From Mucilaginibacter phenanthrenivorans (lineage in GTDB: Bacteria > Bacteroidota > Bacteroidia > Sphingobacteriales > Sphingobacteriaceae), in NCBI RefSeq assembly GCF_024721155.1, contig NZ_JAHVAP010000003.1:248001-312000 (forward strand): DNA of 64,000 bases. Direction: 5' to 3'. The notes beneath the pieces were generated by a model that saw nothing but the letters and a program-made list of their open reading frames with translations, had not been told where the DNA came from and did not search any database. Both the position numbers and the translations under genes were made by a program. This document shows positions 1-8,894 of the stretch, in pieces (within the stretch, counting starts at the first letter, position 1; each line of letters begins with the position of its first letter).

Positions 1-41
1 TCAGTGAAATCTACCCTAATCCGTGTAATCCCGGTTCCCGG
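1..41. repeat. Word-repeat intergenic element, partial at window edge
   Basis: The bases between the window edge and the asnS stop codon carry drifting copies of one word (aatctaccc, aatccgtg, aatcccgg, ttcccgg). This is the same style of short-word repetition seen in many other gaps of the window. The opposite arm, if any, lies outside the window. Confidence 0.4.
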
Positions 42-1490
42 TTAAAATTCCGCGTTCTTTGGATACCTTGGGAAAGGGATTACATCCCTGATGTTGCCCA
101 TACCGGTAACAAACAGCACCAAACGTTCAAAGCCTAAACCAAAGCCGGCATGCGGACAAGCGCCAAACCGGCGGGTGTCCAGGTACCACCAAAGCTCATC
201 CTTAGGGATGCCCATTTCGTCCATGCGTTGTTCTAGTTTGTCCAAACGTTCTTCACGTTGTGAGCCGCCAACAATTTCGCCGATGCCCGGGAACAGGATG
301 TCCATAGCGCGAACCGTTTCGCGGCCGTTGGCATCAACCTCGTTCTGGCGCATATAAAATGCTTTGATCTCTTTTGGATAATCGGTAAGGATCACCGGTT
401 TTTTAAAGTGCTTCTCCACCAAATAACGCTCGTGCTCCGACTGCAAATCGGTACCCCAGCCCTCAACCGGGTACTGGAATTTCTTTTTCTTGTTCGGAGT
501 GGATTCCTTTAAAATGTCGATAGCCTCGGTATAAGTAAGGCGCTCAAAATCATTATCCAAACAAAACTTCAACTTGTCTATAAGGCTCAACTCTGAACGC
601 TCATTTTGTGGCTTTTGCTTTTCCTCTTCGGTTAGGCGCTGTGTTAAAAATTCTATATCATCTGCGTTTTTATCAAGCGCATATTTTATCACATATTTCA
701 GCATGTCCTCGGCAAGGTCCATGTTGTCGTTCAAATCGTTAAAGGCAACTTCGGGCTCGATCATCCAAAACTCGGCAAGGTGACGGGTGGTATTGGAGTT
801 CTCCGCACGGAATGTTGGCCCGAACGTATAAATATCACTTAAAGCCATTGCGCCAAGCTCCCCCTCCAGCTGGCCGGACACGGTTAGGTTAGTCGCCTTT
901 GCAAAAAAGTCCTGTGAAAAATCAACCTCCCCGGTTTCGGTTTTTGGCGGATTTGCGAGATCGAAGTTGGTTACGTGAAAGGTCTCGCCCGCACCTTCCG
1001 CATCCGATGCGGTGATGATTGGCGTATGCAAGTAAACAAACCCGCGCTCCTGGAAAAACTGGTGCACTGCAAACGCAAGGCTGTTACGCACCCGAAAGAT
1101 GGCACCGAAGGTGTTCGTGCGGAAGCGCAGGTGCGCCTTCTCACGCAAAAACTCAAGTGTTTGCCTTTTTGGTTGTAAAGGATATTCTTCGGGATCGCAA
1201 TCGCCTAAAATTTCAATATCCTTAGCAATAACTTCTACCTTTTGACCCTGTCCTAAGGATGGGATCAGCTCACCGGTAACACTGATAGCCGCACCAAACG
1301 TGATGCGCTTAAGCAAAGCAGGATCGGTGTTTTCAAAATCAACAACAACCTGGATGTTGTTATTGGTGGAGCCATCATTCAAAGCAATAAAACGATTCTG
1401 GCGGAATGCACGTACCCATCCCTTAACTATTATCTCAATACCTGTCTGTTCGCTTTCTAATAATGCTTTGATCTTGATTCGCTGGCTCAT
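42..1490 (-). CDS. asnS: Asparaginyl-tRNA synthetase
   Basis: Class IIb aminoacyl-tRNA synthetase that charges tRNA-Asn with asparagine in the cytosol (482 aa from the chosen start). An N-terminal OB-fold anticodon-binding domain (about residues 5-115, with [13 protein letters not shown] near its start) is followed by the class II core: a motif 2 region with [16 protein letters not shown], and a C-terminal motif 3 with [15 protein letters not shown]. An in-frame ATG 30 bases upstream exists, but the start at 1490 gives the usual MSQRIKIK beginning and leaves a TAnnTTTG promoter box at 1509-1516 upstream of the gene, whereas the longer start would swallow it. The stop abuts the repeat at the window edge. 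The family call is secure. Confidence 0.96.
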   Translation of the reverse strand: MSQRIKIKALLESEQTGIEIIVKGWVRAFRQNRFIALNDGSTNNNIQVVVDFENTDPALLKRITFGAAISVTGELIPSLGQGQKVEVIAKDIEILGDCDPEEYPLQPKRQTLEFLREKAHLRFRTNTFGAIFRVRNSLAFAVHQFFQERGFVYLHTPIITASDAEGAGETFHVTNFDLANPPKTETGEVDFSQDFFAKATNLTVSGQLEGELGAMALSDIYTFGPTFRAENSNTTRHLAEFWMIEPEVAFNDLNDNMDLAEDMLKYVIKYALDKNADDIEFLTQRLTEEEKQKPQNERSELSLIDKLKFCLDNDFERLTYTEAIDILKESTPNKKKKFQYPVEGWGTDLQSEHERYLVEKHFKKPVILTDYPKEIKAFYMRQNEVDANGRETVRAMDILFPGIGEIVGGSQREERLDKLEQRMDEMGIPKDELWWYLDTRRFGACPHAGFGLGFERLVLFVTGMGNIRDVIPFPRYPKNAEF

Positions 1491-1508
1491 ATAAAATATT
1501 TTGAGGGG

Positions 1509-1516
1509 CAAAAATA
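1509..1516 (-). promoter_or_regulatory. Predicted -7 box for asnS
   Basis: On the minus strand this reads TATTTTTG, a perfect match to the Bacteroidota -7 consensus TAnnTTTG, 18 bases upstream of the asnS ATG at 1490. I see no clear -33 TTG. It is used here to decide between the two candidate asnS starts. Confidence 0.5.
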
Positions 1517-1530
1517 ACATTATTTGATTG

Positions 1531-1695
1531 TTGTCTGAATCAGAATTTGCAGAATTAAAAGATTTTCAGAATGGTAAGCGGTTATTCCGATAAATAATCA
1601 TCTTGTTAATTCTCTAATTCTGGAAACGGCGCAGCCTTCTTGAACGCTTTTTAAAAAAAATAAAGTTAACATGTGAAAAATTCTGATTCAGACAA
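1531..1695. repeat. Imperfect palindromic word-repeat element between divergent genes
   Basis: An 18-base inverted repeat, ttgtctgaatcagaattt at 1531-1548 and its exact complement at 1678-1695, bounds the gap between asnS and the EamA transporter. Between the arms the words attctg/cagaat recur several times on both strands (gcagaattaaaag, ttcagaatgg, gttaattctc, taattctgg). The right arm runs into the promoter box of the downstream gene. Confidence 0.75.
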
Positions 1696-1699
1696 TTAG

Positions 1700-1707
1700 T
1701 AAGTTTG
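1700..1707 (+). promoter_or_regulatory. Predicted -7 box, possibly driving a leaderless transcript
   Basis: TAAGTTTG matches TAnnTTTG exactly and ends six bases before the ATG at 1714. If used, transcription would begin at or next to the start codon, giving a leaderless mRNA. Confidence 0.45.
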
Positions 1708-1713
1708 CTTCAC

Positions 1714-2571
1714 ATGAATCCAAAAGCAAGCCTAATCATTGGCATCCTCTGCATCTCTTTTTCGCCAATTTTTGTAAAGCTTGCAGGGGCTTCGCCTATT
1801 GCGTCGGGTTTTTATCGCATTTTTATTGCCTGGCTTTGTTTGCTGCCTTATTGCGTCATCAAAAAGCAACTTAAAATTGGCCGAAAAGAATTAATGGTAG
1901 CCTTAATTGGCGGGATAGTTTTTGCCTCAGATATTGCTGTTTGGAACTTATCGCTTATCAAGATCTCTGCCACCGTATCAACACTTATAGCAAATCTTGC
2001 TCCTGTTTGGGTTGGATTAATCAGCTATTTGGCATTTAAAAAGAAATCGGGAAGGGTGTTTTGGATCGGGACCTGTGTAGCCATTTTCGGGATGGTGATT
2101 TTGGTAGGCGTGCAAAATTTAATGTTGCTGCAGTTTAATATCGGCATCCCGCTGGCCTTGCTGGCCAGTTTGTTTTATGCCATCTACATTTTAATCACCC
2201 GAGGCATCCTGCAAAAGATAAGCACCATCACGTTTATGTTTTATAATATGCTGGCAGGAAGTATTTTTTTGTTCATCATTAACCTGTTCCTGCATAACCA
2301 GCTTACTGATTTCACAATGAACGCCTGGCTGTGCTTCCTCGGAATGGGTTTGTTATGTCAATTAGTGGGATGGTTGACCATAAATCATACGCTGCGTTTT
2401 TTGGAGTCGACCAAAGTTTCCATAGCATTGTTAAGCCAAACGGTGATTGCCGGATTTTTAGCCGCGCTGATGTTGCATGAGACATTGGCGTTAAAAGAGA
2501 TTGTCGGCAGCGTAATTGTACTGGCTGGAATTGCGGTTACTTTTTTAAAGGCTAGGAAAAGTGTGAGTTAA
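1714..2571 (+). CDS. EamA/DMT family drug-metabolite transporter
   Basis: Inner-membrane permease of the drug/metabolite transporter superfamily, 285 aa with about ten hydrophobic segments in two EamA repeats (roughly residues 5-130 and 145-285). The first repeat starts with SLIIGILCISFSPIFVKLAG and the second ends with a LKEIVGSVIVLAGIAVTFL helix, both typical of the family. The substrate cannot be read from the sequence. An upstream in-frame TTG at 1705 is less likely because it lies inside the predicted promoter box, so I chose the ATG. The gene stands alone, divergent from asnS. Confidence 0.88.
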   Translation: MNPKASLIIGILCISFSPIFVKLAGASPIASGFYRIFIAWLCLLPYCVIKKQLKIGRKELMVALIGGIVFASDIAVWNLSLIKISATVSTLIANLAPVWVGLISYLAFKKKSGRVFWIGTCVAIFGMVILVGVQNLMLLQFNIGIPLALLASLFYAIYILITRGILQKISTITFMFYNMLAGSIFLFIINLFLHNQLTDFTMNAWLCFLGMGLLCQLVGWLTINHTLRFLESTKVSIALLSQTVIAGFLAALMLHETLALKEIVGSVIVLAGIAVTFLKARKSVS

Positions 2572-2634
2572 ATAGGGCCTTATTTTACGCGCTTTAAAAA
2601 ACAACGGGGAAATAAAACGGCGCATTGTTATTCT

Positions 2635-2650
2635 ACGTTCTAAGGAACGT
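2635..2650. repeat. Small perfect hairpin in the aroE upstream gap
   Basis: Six-base arms acgttc and gaacgt flank a taag tetraloop. No T-run follows on the plus strand, so it is not a classical terminator. It lies between the transporter stop and aroE. Confidence 0.35.
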
Positions 2651-2769
2651 TGCAATTTTCCATCACTTTATAAATCAATAAACATATTTGCCCGTTTTCT
2701 TCTTAATATTACGTTTTGAAAGTGTCGGGAAATCTCGCTCCTTATACTAACATCTTATAGCTAACAAAA

Positions 2770-3570
2770 ATGAAACATTACGGGCTTATTGGCTATCCGC
2801 TTACGCATTCATTCTCAAAAAAATACTTCACCGAAAAGTTTGAACGTGAACATATTACTGATTCGGTTTACCATCTTTTCCCGCTGGAAGATCTTCATGA
2901 TCTGCCGAAATTGCTGGCTGATAACCCGGACCTGTGCGGACTAAATGTGACCGTGCCCCATAAAATAGGCATTTTAAAATACCTTGATTGGGTTGATGAG
3001 GATGCCCGCGGCGCCGGTGCTGTAAACTGTATCCGCATCAGCGCGGAGAGCCCGGTGATGGCTGCTTTTTCAGGCGAGCTTGGGATAAAGGGGCACGACT
3101 TTAGGCTGGAGGGATACAATACCGATATCTATGGCTTCGAGATGTCGTTGAAGCCGTTGCTGACCGATAACCATGATAAAGCCCTGGTTTTAGGCGATGG
3201 CGGCGCGGCAAAGGCGGTTAAATGCGTGCTTGAAAACCTGGGAATTGCCTATAAAGTGGTGACCCGTAAACCGCATGGCGATAATATACTTTTTAGCGAT
3301 TTGAAACCGCACCACATAAAACAGCATACCATTATTATTAATACAACGCCATTGGGCACGTCGCCGAACGTAGATGAATGTCCGCCGATCCCATATGAGG
3401 CGATTACCGAAGATCATTTATTATACGACCTGGTGTATAATCCCGAAAAAACCTTATTTTTAAAAAAGGGAGAAGAACAGGGCGCCACCATAAAAAACGG
3501 CTACGAAATGCTCTTGCTACAAGCCGAAAAAGGCTGGGAGATCTGGACATCCAAACAAAAACATCCATGA
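2770..3570 (+). CDS. aroE: Shikimate dehydrogenase
   Basis: Reduces 3-dehydroshikimate to shikimate with NADPH, the fourth step of the chorismate pathway (266 aa, usual length). The N-terminal substrate domain has YPLTHSFSKKYF (residues 10-20) and NVTVPHK, with Lys65 at the catalytic-lysine position. Asp119 in NTDIYGF matches the catalytic aspartate. A Rossmann glycine loop GDGGAAKAV (142-150) follows, and the C-terminus ends with the usual NGYEMLLLQA helix. The stop codon overlaps the gldD start by four bases (ATGA), indicating translational coupling. Confidence 0.95.
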   Translation: MKHYGLIGYPLTHSFSKKYFTEKFEREHITDSVYHLFPLEDLHDLPKLLADNPDLCGLNVTVPHKIGILKYLDWVDEDARGAGAVNCIRISAESPVMAAFSGELGIKGHDFRLEGYNTDIYGFEMSLKPLLTDNHDKALVLGDGGAAKAVKCVLENLGIAYKVVTRKPHGDNILFSDLKPHHIKQHTIIINTTPLGTSPNVDECPPIPYEAITEDHLLYDLVYNPEKTLFLKKGEEQGATIKNGYEMLLLQAEKGWEIWTSKQKHP

Positions 3571-4145
3571 GGAAAATTGTATTGTTTATAATGGTCGTTT
3601 CATTATTTGCTGCCTGCAGCGGTGATCATGATTATTCGCCCAAACCGCGTGGATATTACCGGATAGTTTTTCCTGAAAAGGCCTATCAGCCTTATACTTC
3701 CAGCGCTCCTTTTACCTTCGAATACCCAAAGTATGCTACGATTGAGCCGGACAAAAATCCGGACGCGAAACCTTATTGGTTAAATATGCAGTTCCCGCAA
3801 TTTAATGGAACCCTGCACCTGAGCTATGAGCACATCAAATCTAAACAGGAGTTTAACGAGCTTGTTGAGGATGCCCATAAGTTAAGCTTTAAGCATACCA
3901 TAAAGGCAACGTCTATCGACCAGGGCTCAATCTATTATCCCGACCGGAAGGTTTACGGTATTTATTATGCCATCGACGGGAATGCGGCTTCGTCTGTACA
4001 GTTTTTCCTTACCGACAGTACAAAAAATTATATCCGCGGCGCGCTTTATTTTAACAACGAACCCCGGCTGGATTCTATTCAACCCGTACTTACGTTTGTA
4101 AAAAAGGATGTGGATTTGATGATAAAGACTTTTAGGTGGAAGTAG
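3567..4145 (+). CDS. gldD: Gliding motility lipoprotein GldD
   Basis: 192-aa predicted lipoprotein. The signal peptide ends in the lipobox LFAAC with Cys17 as the lipidation site, followed by the family's conserved stretch PRGYYRIVFPEKAYQPY. GldD in Flavobacterium is required for gliding and is thought to act with the type IX secretion/gliding machinery at the cell envelope. Its role in non-gliding Sphingobacteriaceae is less clear. The gene overlaps aroE by four bases and no other gld gene is in the window. Confidence 0.88.
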   Translation: MRKIVLFIMVVSLFAACSGDHDYSPKPRGYYRIVFPEKAYQPYTSSAPFTFEYPKYATIEPDKNPDAKPYWLNMQFPQFNGTLHLSYEHIKSKQEFNELVEDAHKLSFKHTIKATSIDQGSIYYPDRKVYGIYYAIDGNAASSVQFFLTDSTKNYIRGALYFNNEPRLDSIQPVLTFVKKDVDLMIKTFRWK

Positions 4146-4196
4146 GGAGAGAGTAGGGAAGTCCGAAAGTCAGTAAAGTCCGGAAGAGGGAGTTAG
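4146..4196. repeat. Short word repeats after gldD
   Basis: Directly after the stop, agtaggga/gagtaggga and aagtccgaaag/aagtccggaag recur in a head-to-tail, drifting manner. It resembles one arm of the word-repeat elements found elsewhere in the window. Confidence 0.4.
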
Positions 4197-4204
4197 GTTT
4201 TTTT

Positions 4205-4233
4205 ATAGCGATGGGTTTGAAACCCATCGCTAT
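4205..4233. repeat. Perfect 14-bp hairpin element
   Basis: Arms atagcgatgggttt (4205-4218) and its exact complement (4220-4233) are separated by a single base. A T-run precedes rather than follows it on the plus strand, so it is not a classical terminator for gldD. A degraded relative (aaacccatcgttatt) occurs near 20212-20226, which suggests a dispersed repeat family. Confidence 0.7.
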
Positions 4234-4282
4234 GCAGAAAGCCATCTGTTACAGTTACATTAAAAACTAAAATATTATCACC

Positions 4283-5926
4283 ATGTATAAAGCTATTTCC
4301 TGTTTTGTTTTTGGGTTGATTTGCTGTTTGTCGCTAAAAGCGCAAAACACCGAACCGGCCTTTGATGTGCAGCACTACCGCTTCGCCATTCAGTTAACTG
4401 ATGCAAACGACACCATTAAAGGCCAGGCTAAAGTGCGGATCAAATTTTTGAAGGATGTAGGCTCCCTGCAGCTCGACCTGGTTAAACAAAAAGATGCGGC
4501 GGCCGACTCTGGCAGTAATGCAGGCAGCGAGCATGTTAGAAACAATAAAAAGGCGGGCCTGGCAGGTAAGGGTATGCTTGTGTCATCAGTAACAGAAGAT
4601 GATAAGGCAGTAACCTTTACACAGGATGTTGAAACCCTGGATATCAAAACAGATGCCAAGGCAAACAGTACACACAGCTATACCATTATTTACCAGGGCA
4701 TTCCAGCCGATGGGTTGATCATCTCGACCAATAAATTTGGTCATCGTACTTTTTTCGGCGATAACTGGCCTAACCGGGCACATAACTGGCTGCCATGCGT
4801 TGACTACCCTGTAGATAAAGCGCAGGTTGATTTTGTAGTTACCGCACCCGATCATTACGGAGTTGTTGCCAACGGTTTAAAGGTTGAAGAAACAGTTTTA
4901 CCTAATCATTACAAGCTAACCCACTGGAAGGAGACCGCACAACTGCCTACCAAAGTGATGGTTATCGGCGTTGCCGATTTTGCCATAGACCATCCCGGCG
5001 ATGCAAATGGAGTACCTGTTTACACCTACGTATTCCCCGAAAACAAGGAAGTCGGCTTTAAAAACTACGCGGTAGCCACGCAGATCCTGCCGTTCTACAT
5101 GAAAAACGTTGGACCTTATGCCTATAAAAAGCTGGCCAATGTACAGTCGAAAACCATATTTGGCGGCATGGAAAACGCAGGCGCAATTTTCTATTTTGAA
5201 AACTCAACCACTACAAAGGGCATTGAGGAACTAATGGCACACGAGATTGCGCACCAGTGGTTTGGCGATGCTGCAAGTGAAAGAAATTTTGGTCACGTTT
5301 GGTTAAGCGAGGGCTTTGCCACTTACATGACCAATCTTTACCTGGAAAGCAAATATGGCCCGGATACTTTAAAAAAGCGGGAAGCCGAGGACAGGCTAAC
5401 GGTGTTCTCCTTTGAAAAGAGGAGATACACGCCGATAGTTGACACGCTGGTAAAAAGCAACTACATGCAATTGTTGAACGCGAATAGTTACCAAAAAGGC
5501 GGCTGGGTGTTGCACATGCTCCGCAGGAAATTAGGCGACGAGGCGTTTTGGAAAGGCATCAGGGCTTATTATGCCAAATACAATGGTGGTAATGCCTACA
5601 CCAGCGGACTCCAAAAAATTATGGAGCAGGCAAGCGGTAAGGATTTGAAGCAATTTTTTCAGCAATGGCTTTACACCACGGGGCATCCGGATTTAGGAAT
5701 TAAATGGAAATACAATGCCGGAATAGTAGAAGTAACCGTTACGCAAAACCAGGACACGTTGTATGAATTGCCGTTGGAAATTGCAATTGGCAATGAGCAA
5801 CATACCATCAGCTTAAAAGACAGGATTACCGTAATGCAGTTTAAAACCTCCGCAAAACCAACAGAAATTAAAGCCGACCCAAATGTGAATTTGCTGGCGA
5901 CGTTTGCGGTAGCTGAGGGAAATTAA
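4283..5926 (+). CDS. M1 family metallopeptidase (gluzincin aminopeptidase)
   Basis: Secreted or periplasmic zinc aminopeptidase, 547 aa with a signal peptide ending near LKAQN (residue 20). The substrate motif GGMENAG is at 294-300. The zinc site HEIAH is at 320-324 with the third ligand Glu343 in WLSEGFATY, so the active site is intact. It is shorter than full M1 enzymes of about 850 aa and lacks the long C-terminal helical domain, as in other compact Bacteroidota members. An unusual Ala/Gly/Lys-rich insertion (about residues 71-99) interrupts the N-terminal beta domain. Confidence 0.92.
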   Translation: MYKAISCFVFGLICCLSLKAQNTEPAFDVQHYRFAIQLTDANDTIKGQAKVRIKFLKDVGSLQLDLVKQKDAAADSGSNAGSEHVRNNKKAGLAGKGMLVSSVTEDDKAVTFTQDVETLDIKTDAKANSTHSYTIIYQGIPADGLIISTNKFGHRTFFGDNWPNRAHNWLPCVDYPVDKAQVDFVVTAPDHYGVVANGLKVEETVLPNHYKLTHWKETAQLPTKVMVIGVADFAIDHPGDANGVPVYTYVFPENKEVGFKNYAVATQILPFYMKNVGPYAYKKLANVQSKTIFGGMENAGAIFYFENSTTTKGIEELMAHEIAHQWFGDAASERNFGHVWLSEGFATYMTNLYLESKYGPDTLKKREAEDRLTVFSFEKRRYTPIVDTLVKSNYMQLLNANSYQKGGWVLHMLRRKLGDEAFWKGIRAYYAKYNGGNAYTSGLQKIMEQASGKDLKQFFQQWLYTTGHPDLGIKWKYNAGIVEVTVTQNQDTLYELPLEIAIGNEQHTISLKDRITVMQFKTSAKPTEIKADPNVNLLATFAVAEGN

Positions 5927-5977
5927 TTGTTGAGTTTTTTGGAATTTGCTATAGCAAGCTAATTGATATGGGCGGGA

Positions 5978-6082
5978 TGTCATGGTGAGGCACTCGAACC
6001 ATGCGGGCAAAGGCCTTTACGCCCTGCTTAGCAAATGGATAGGCCTCTGCGCACGTCGCCCTTCGAGTGCCTCAGGGTGACA
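5978..6082. repeat. Intergenic inverted-repeat element (GTCA..GAGGCACTCGAA type)
   Basis: The left arm tgtcatggtgaggcactcgaa (5978-5998) is nearly complementary to ttcgagtgcctcagggtgaca (6062-6082), with a few mismatches. GC-rich palindromic words lie between them. It sits between the M1 peptidase and the fucosidase, two convergent genes. Similar elements (GTCACCCTGAGG..TCGAAGGG) are common intergenic repeats in many bacterial genomes; that is from memory. Confidence 0.7.
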
Positions 6083-6140
6083 CCTCACCCAAAATTGATT
6101 ATAACTTTTTATGGTTAGTGGCAGCGAAGAACCGTCTTTC

Positions 6141-7469
6141 CTACAACCCACCCTGTCCACGATATAATTTTACCGGGCCGTTAAGCTTTAGCTTTAAAAC
6201 GGTCATATATTTATCCTGCATGCCTTCGGGTAAATCAACGTAGACAAGGCCGGGCACAGGGCTCCATGATATTTTACCGACTACTTTATGCGTGAGCTTT
6301 TTGTCGGTGCCAACAACCGTTATATCTTCAATTTTATTATCCAGCCCCTTAAGCATTACCTGGCCGCTGGTTTTGCCCGATATAAACAGGTAAAGCGTAG
6401 TTGAATCTTTCGACAACGTTGTCGGGCCATAAAAATGGCCCGCCGGAATACCTGCAACTGTGTTAAATATTGCTTCACTATGCACTTTATTCCAGGCACC
6501 TAATTCCTTTAGTACATTAACTTCCTGGTCGGGGATGGTACCGTCCTCCTTAGGGCCGATATCCAAAAGCAAGTTACCACCATTGGCCACAGCATCAACA
6601 AAAATAGTAATGATCTCATTTGGCGTTTTCCAATTCTGATCTGCCTGTTGGTAGCCCCAGTTGTCGTTTATCGTCATACAAAGTTCCCACCAATTAAACG
6701 GCGGGCGGGTAACCGGGAAGTTTTGCTCGGGTGTGGTGTAATCGCCATAGCCTTGCAGCCTGCCGTTAATTATGGCATTGGGATTTTTGGAGAGGATGAT
6801 ATGCCTGATCTTTTCGGCTTGCCATTCTTCGGCGCTGTGTTCCCAATCGCCATCAAACCACCACAGATCAGGCTTGAACATATTGTTAATCTCGGTTATC
6901 TGTCCCTGGAAATACATTTTGAAGCTGTCCCATCTGTCGTAATCATTTTGTAATGAATACCGGGAGCTATCCTTTAAAAATCCGGGATAATTCCGGTGCG
7001 ACCAGTCGATCAACGAAAAATAGGCGCCGCATTTAATATCCCGTTTGCGTAACTCCTCAAAAAGCGGCTTTACCATATCCCTGTTGGCTGGAGTTGCCTT
7101 TACTATGCTCAGGTTACCCTGCTTGGTATCGTACATTGCCACGCCGTCGTGATGTTTGGTGGTGATCACAGCGTAACGTGCACCGCTTTCCTTTATCAGG
7201 TCGGCCCACGCCGCGGGATCATACTTGCTAAGCGTAAACCCTTTCAGTTGCTTCATATAATCGGCATAGCTAATCTTTTTGTTATGGAAGCTCCATGATT
7301 CGTCGATGCCGTTAACCGAATAAATGCCGGCATGAATAAATATGCCCAGCTTGGCATCGGCAAACCACTTCATTTTATCAGCAATGGTTTTTGGGTCGAT
7401 TTTAGGTTGTGCCGAAGAATAAAGGGTAACGGCACAAAAAAGAACGAGCAAAATGGATTTCCTGGTCAT
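6141..7469 (-). CDS. Alpha-L-fucosidase, glycoside hydrolase family 29
   Basis: Secreted glycosidase that releases alpha-linked L-fucose from glycans, 442 aa with a signal peptide ending near YSSAQP (residue 21). The GH29 barrel shows KLGIFIHAGIYSV (40-52), KHHDG (105-109) and LWWFDGDWE, where Asp206 fits the catalytic nucleophile. The acid/base residue varies between subfamilies and I cannot assign it. A C-terminal beta-sandwich follows. No other glycan-utilisation gene is adjacent. Confidence 0.9.
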   Translation of the reverse strand: MTRKSILLVLFCAVTLYSSAQPKIDPKTIADKMKWFADAKLGIFIHAGIYSVNGIDESWSFHNKKISYADYMKQLKGFTLSKYDPAAWADLIKESGARYAVITTKHHDGVAMYDTKQGNLSIVKATPANRDMVKPLFEELRKRDIKCGAYFSLIDWSHRNYPGFLKDSSRYSLQNDYDRWDSFKMYFQGQITEINNMFKPDLWWFDGDWEHSAEEWQAEKIRHIILSKNPNAIINGRLQGYGDYTTPEQNFPVTRPPFNWWELCMTINDNWGYQQADQNWKTPNEIITIFVDAVANGGNLLLDIGPKEDGTIPDQEVNVLKELGAWNKVHSEAIFNTVAGIPAGHFYGPTTLSKDSTTLYLFISGKTSGQVMLKGLDNKIEDITVVGTDKKLTHKVVGKISWSPVPGLVYVDLPEGMQDKYMTVLKLKLNGPVKLYRGQGGL

Positions 7470-7642
7470 AGCGATAGCGTTTTGTTCACGGATAGAAAAT
7501 ACAATATTAGCAACATTTTGTTGGCTGTCTGCATCAACAGGAATTTACCCACTTGGCATCGAAATCAACGCAATCAGGCAAATCATCTTAAAATCAACGA
7601 TTCTCTTTACACCGCTATGAAAAAAAATCGCGCAAAATTTCG

Positions 7643-7650
7643 TACTTTTG
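7643..7650 (+). promoter_or_regulatory. Predicted -7 box for prfA
   Basis: TACTTTTG fits TAnnTTTG exactly, 115 bases upstream of the prfA ATG. The rest of the 296-bp gap (7470-7765) between fucosidase and prfA shows no gene, RNA or repeat I can support. Confidence 0.45.
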
Positions 7651-7765
7651 TGGGCTTTTAAACTAAGATTTATAGGATAAATGGATTTTAAGATCTGTTT
7701 GTTTAATGTGTAATTTTGGTTTAAACAGCAGAATTGCCGCATCCAATAAATAAGCGGTCAAAATT

Positions 7766-8839
7766 ATGTTAGAGAAATTAGAAGCGATATTTCAACGCTG
7801 GAAGGATGTTGAAGCCGAGTTAAGCAGCCCTGATGCCATGGCTGATATGAAGCGTTTTGCCCAATTAAATAAAGAATATAAAGATCTTGCCAAGGTTGTT
7901 GACCAGTACAATATCTACCGCAACATCATGAGTAATATCGACAGCAATAAGGAAATCTTAGCTACTGAAAAGGACGAAGAGTTCCGCGAAATGGCTAAAA
8001 TGGAGCTTGACGAATTGCTGGTTAAGCAGGATGAAATGGAGGAAACTATCCGTTTGATGCTGATCCCTAAAGATCCGGAGGATTCTAAAAATGCTATCGT
8101 GGAAATTCGTGGTGGTACCGGAGGTGACGAAGCTGCACTTTTTGCAGGCGACCTTTACCGTATGTACATGCGCTATTGCGAACGCCGTGGCTGGAAAACC
8201 GAGTTGGTTGATTATACCGAAGGTACTTCTGGCGGATACAAGGAAATTGTATTCAACGTTAATGCCGAGGACGCCTATGGCAATTTAAAATATGAATCGG
8301 GTGTGCACCGCGTACAGCGTGTGCCTGATACCGAAACCCAGGGCCGTGTACATACATCGGCTGCAACCGTGGTTGTGTTGCCTGAGGTTGACGAATTTGA
8401 CATCGATTTGCAGGTAAGCGATATCCGCAAGGACCTTTTCTGCGCATCTGGTCCGGGTGGACAATCAGTGAATACCACTTACTCGGCGGTGCGTTTAACA
8501 CACATTCCTTCAGGTATTGTTGCACAGTGCCAGGATCAAAAATCTCAACTAAAAAATTACGATAAGGCCTTACAGGTATTGCGTTCGAGGGTTTATGAAA
8601 TGGAGCTGCAGAAGCACCTGGAAATAACCTCCAAAAAACGTAAAACCATGGTATCAACCGGCGACCGTTCTGCTAAAGTGCGAACTTACAATTATCCACA
8701 GGGTAGGTTAACCGAGCACCGCATCGGCCTAACCATTTACAACCTAACCGGCGTAATGAACGGCGACTTACAGGATATAATGGAAGCTTTGCAATTTGCT
8801 GAAAACGCTGAAAAATTGAAGGAAGGTACTGTAGCGTAA
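7766..8839 (+). CDS. prfA: Peptide chain release factor 1
   Basis: Class I release factor that recognises UAA and UAG and triggers peptidyl-tRNA hydrolysis on the ribosome (357 aa, usual length). The catalytic GGQ is at residues 231-233 in SGPGGQSVNTTYSAV. The codon-recognition tripeptide fits the RF1 PxT pattern (PDT at 187-189) rather than RF2 SPF. The N-terminal helical domain, GGTGGDEAALF and the basic ITSKKRKTM segment are all present. Gln233 is the site usually methylated by PrmC. Confidence 0.97.
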   Translation: MLEKLEAIFQRWKDVEAELSSPDAMADMKRFAQLNKEYKDLAKVVDQYNIYRNIMSNIDSNKEILATEKDEEFREMAKMELDELLVKQDEMEETIRLMLIPKDPEDSKNAIVEIRGGTGGDEAALFAGDLYRMYMRYCERRGWKTELVDYTEGTSGGYKEIVFNVNAEDAYGNLKYESGVHRVQRVPDTETQGRVHTSAATVVVLPEVDEFDIDLQVSDIRKDLFCASGPGGQSVNTTYSAVRLTHIPSGIVAQCQDQKSQLKNYDKALQVLRSRVYEMELQKHLEITSKKRKTMVSTGDRSAKVRTYNYPQGRLTEHRIGLTIYNLTGVMNGDLQDIMEALQFAENAEKLKEGTVA

Positions 8840-8894
8840 TTTTATCGGTATTTGCGCTGCAACGTTTTTATTAAAACGCCCGTCTATTACGCAA

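Noticed and set aside
5927..6140. Insertion sequence remnant
   Set aside because: Inverted arms are present, but there is no transposase fragment or target duplication; treated as a REP-like intergenic repeat.
8259..8657. 132-codon open frame antisense to prfA
   Set aside because: It lies wholly inside a conserved gene on the other strand and has no family features; a shadow frame.
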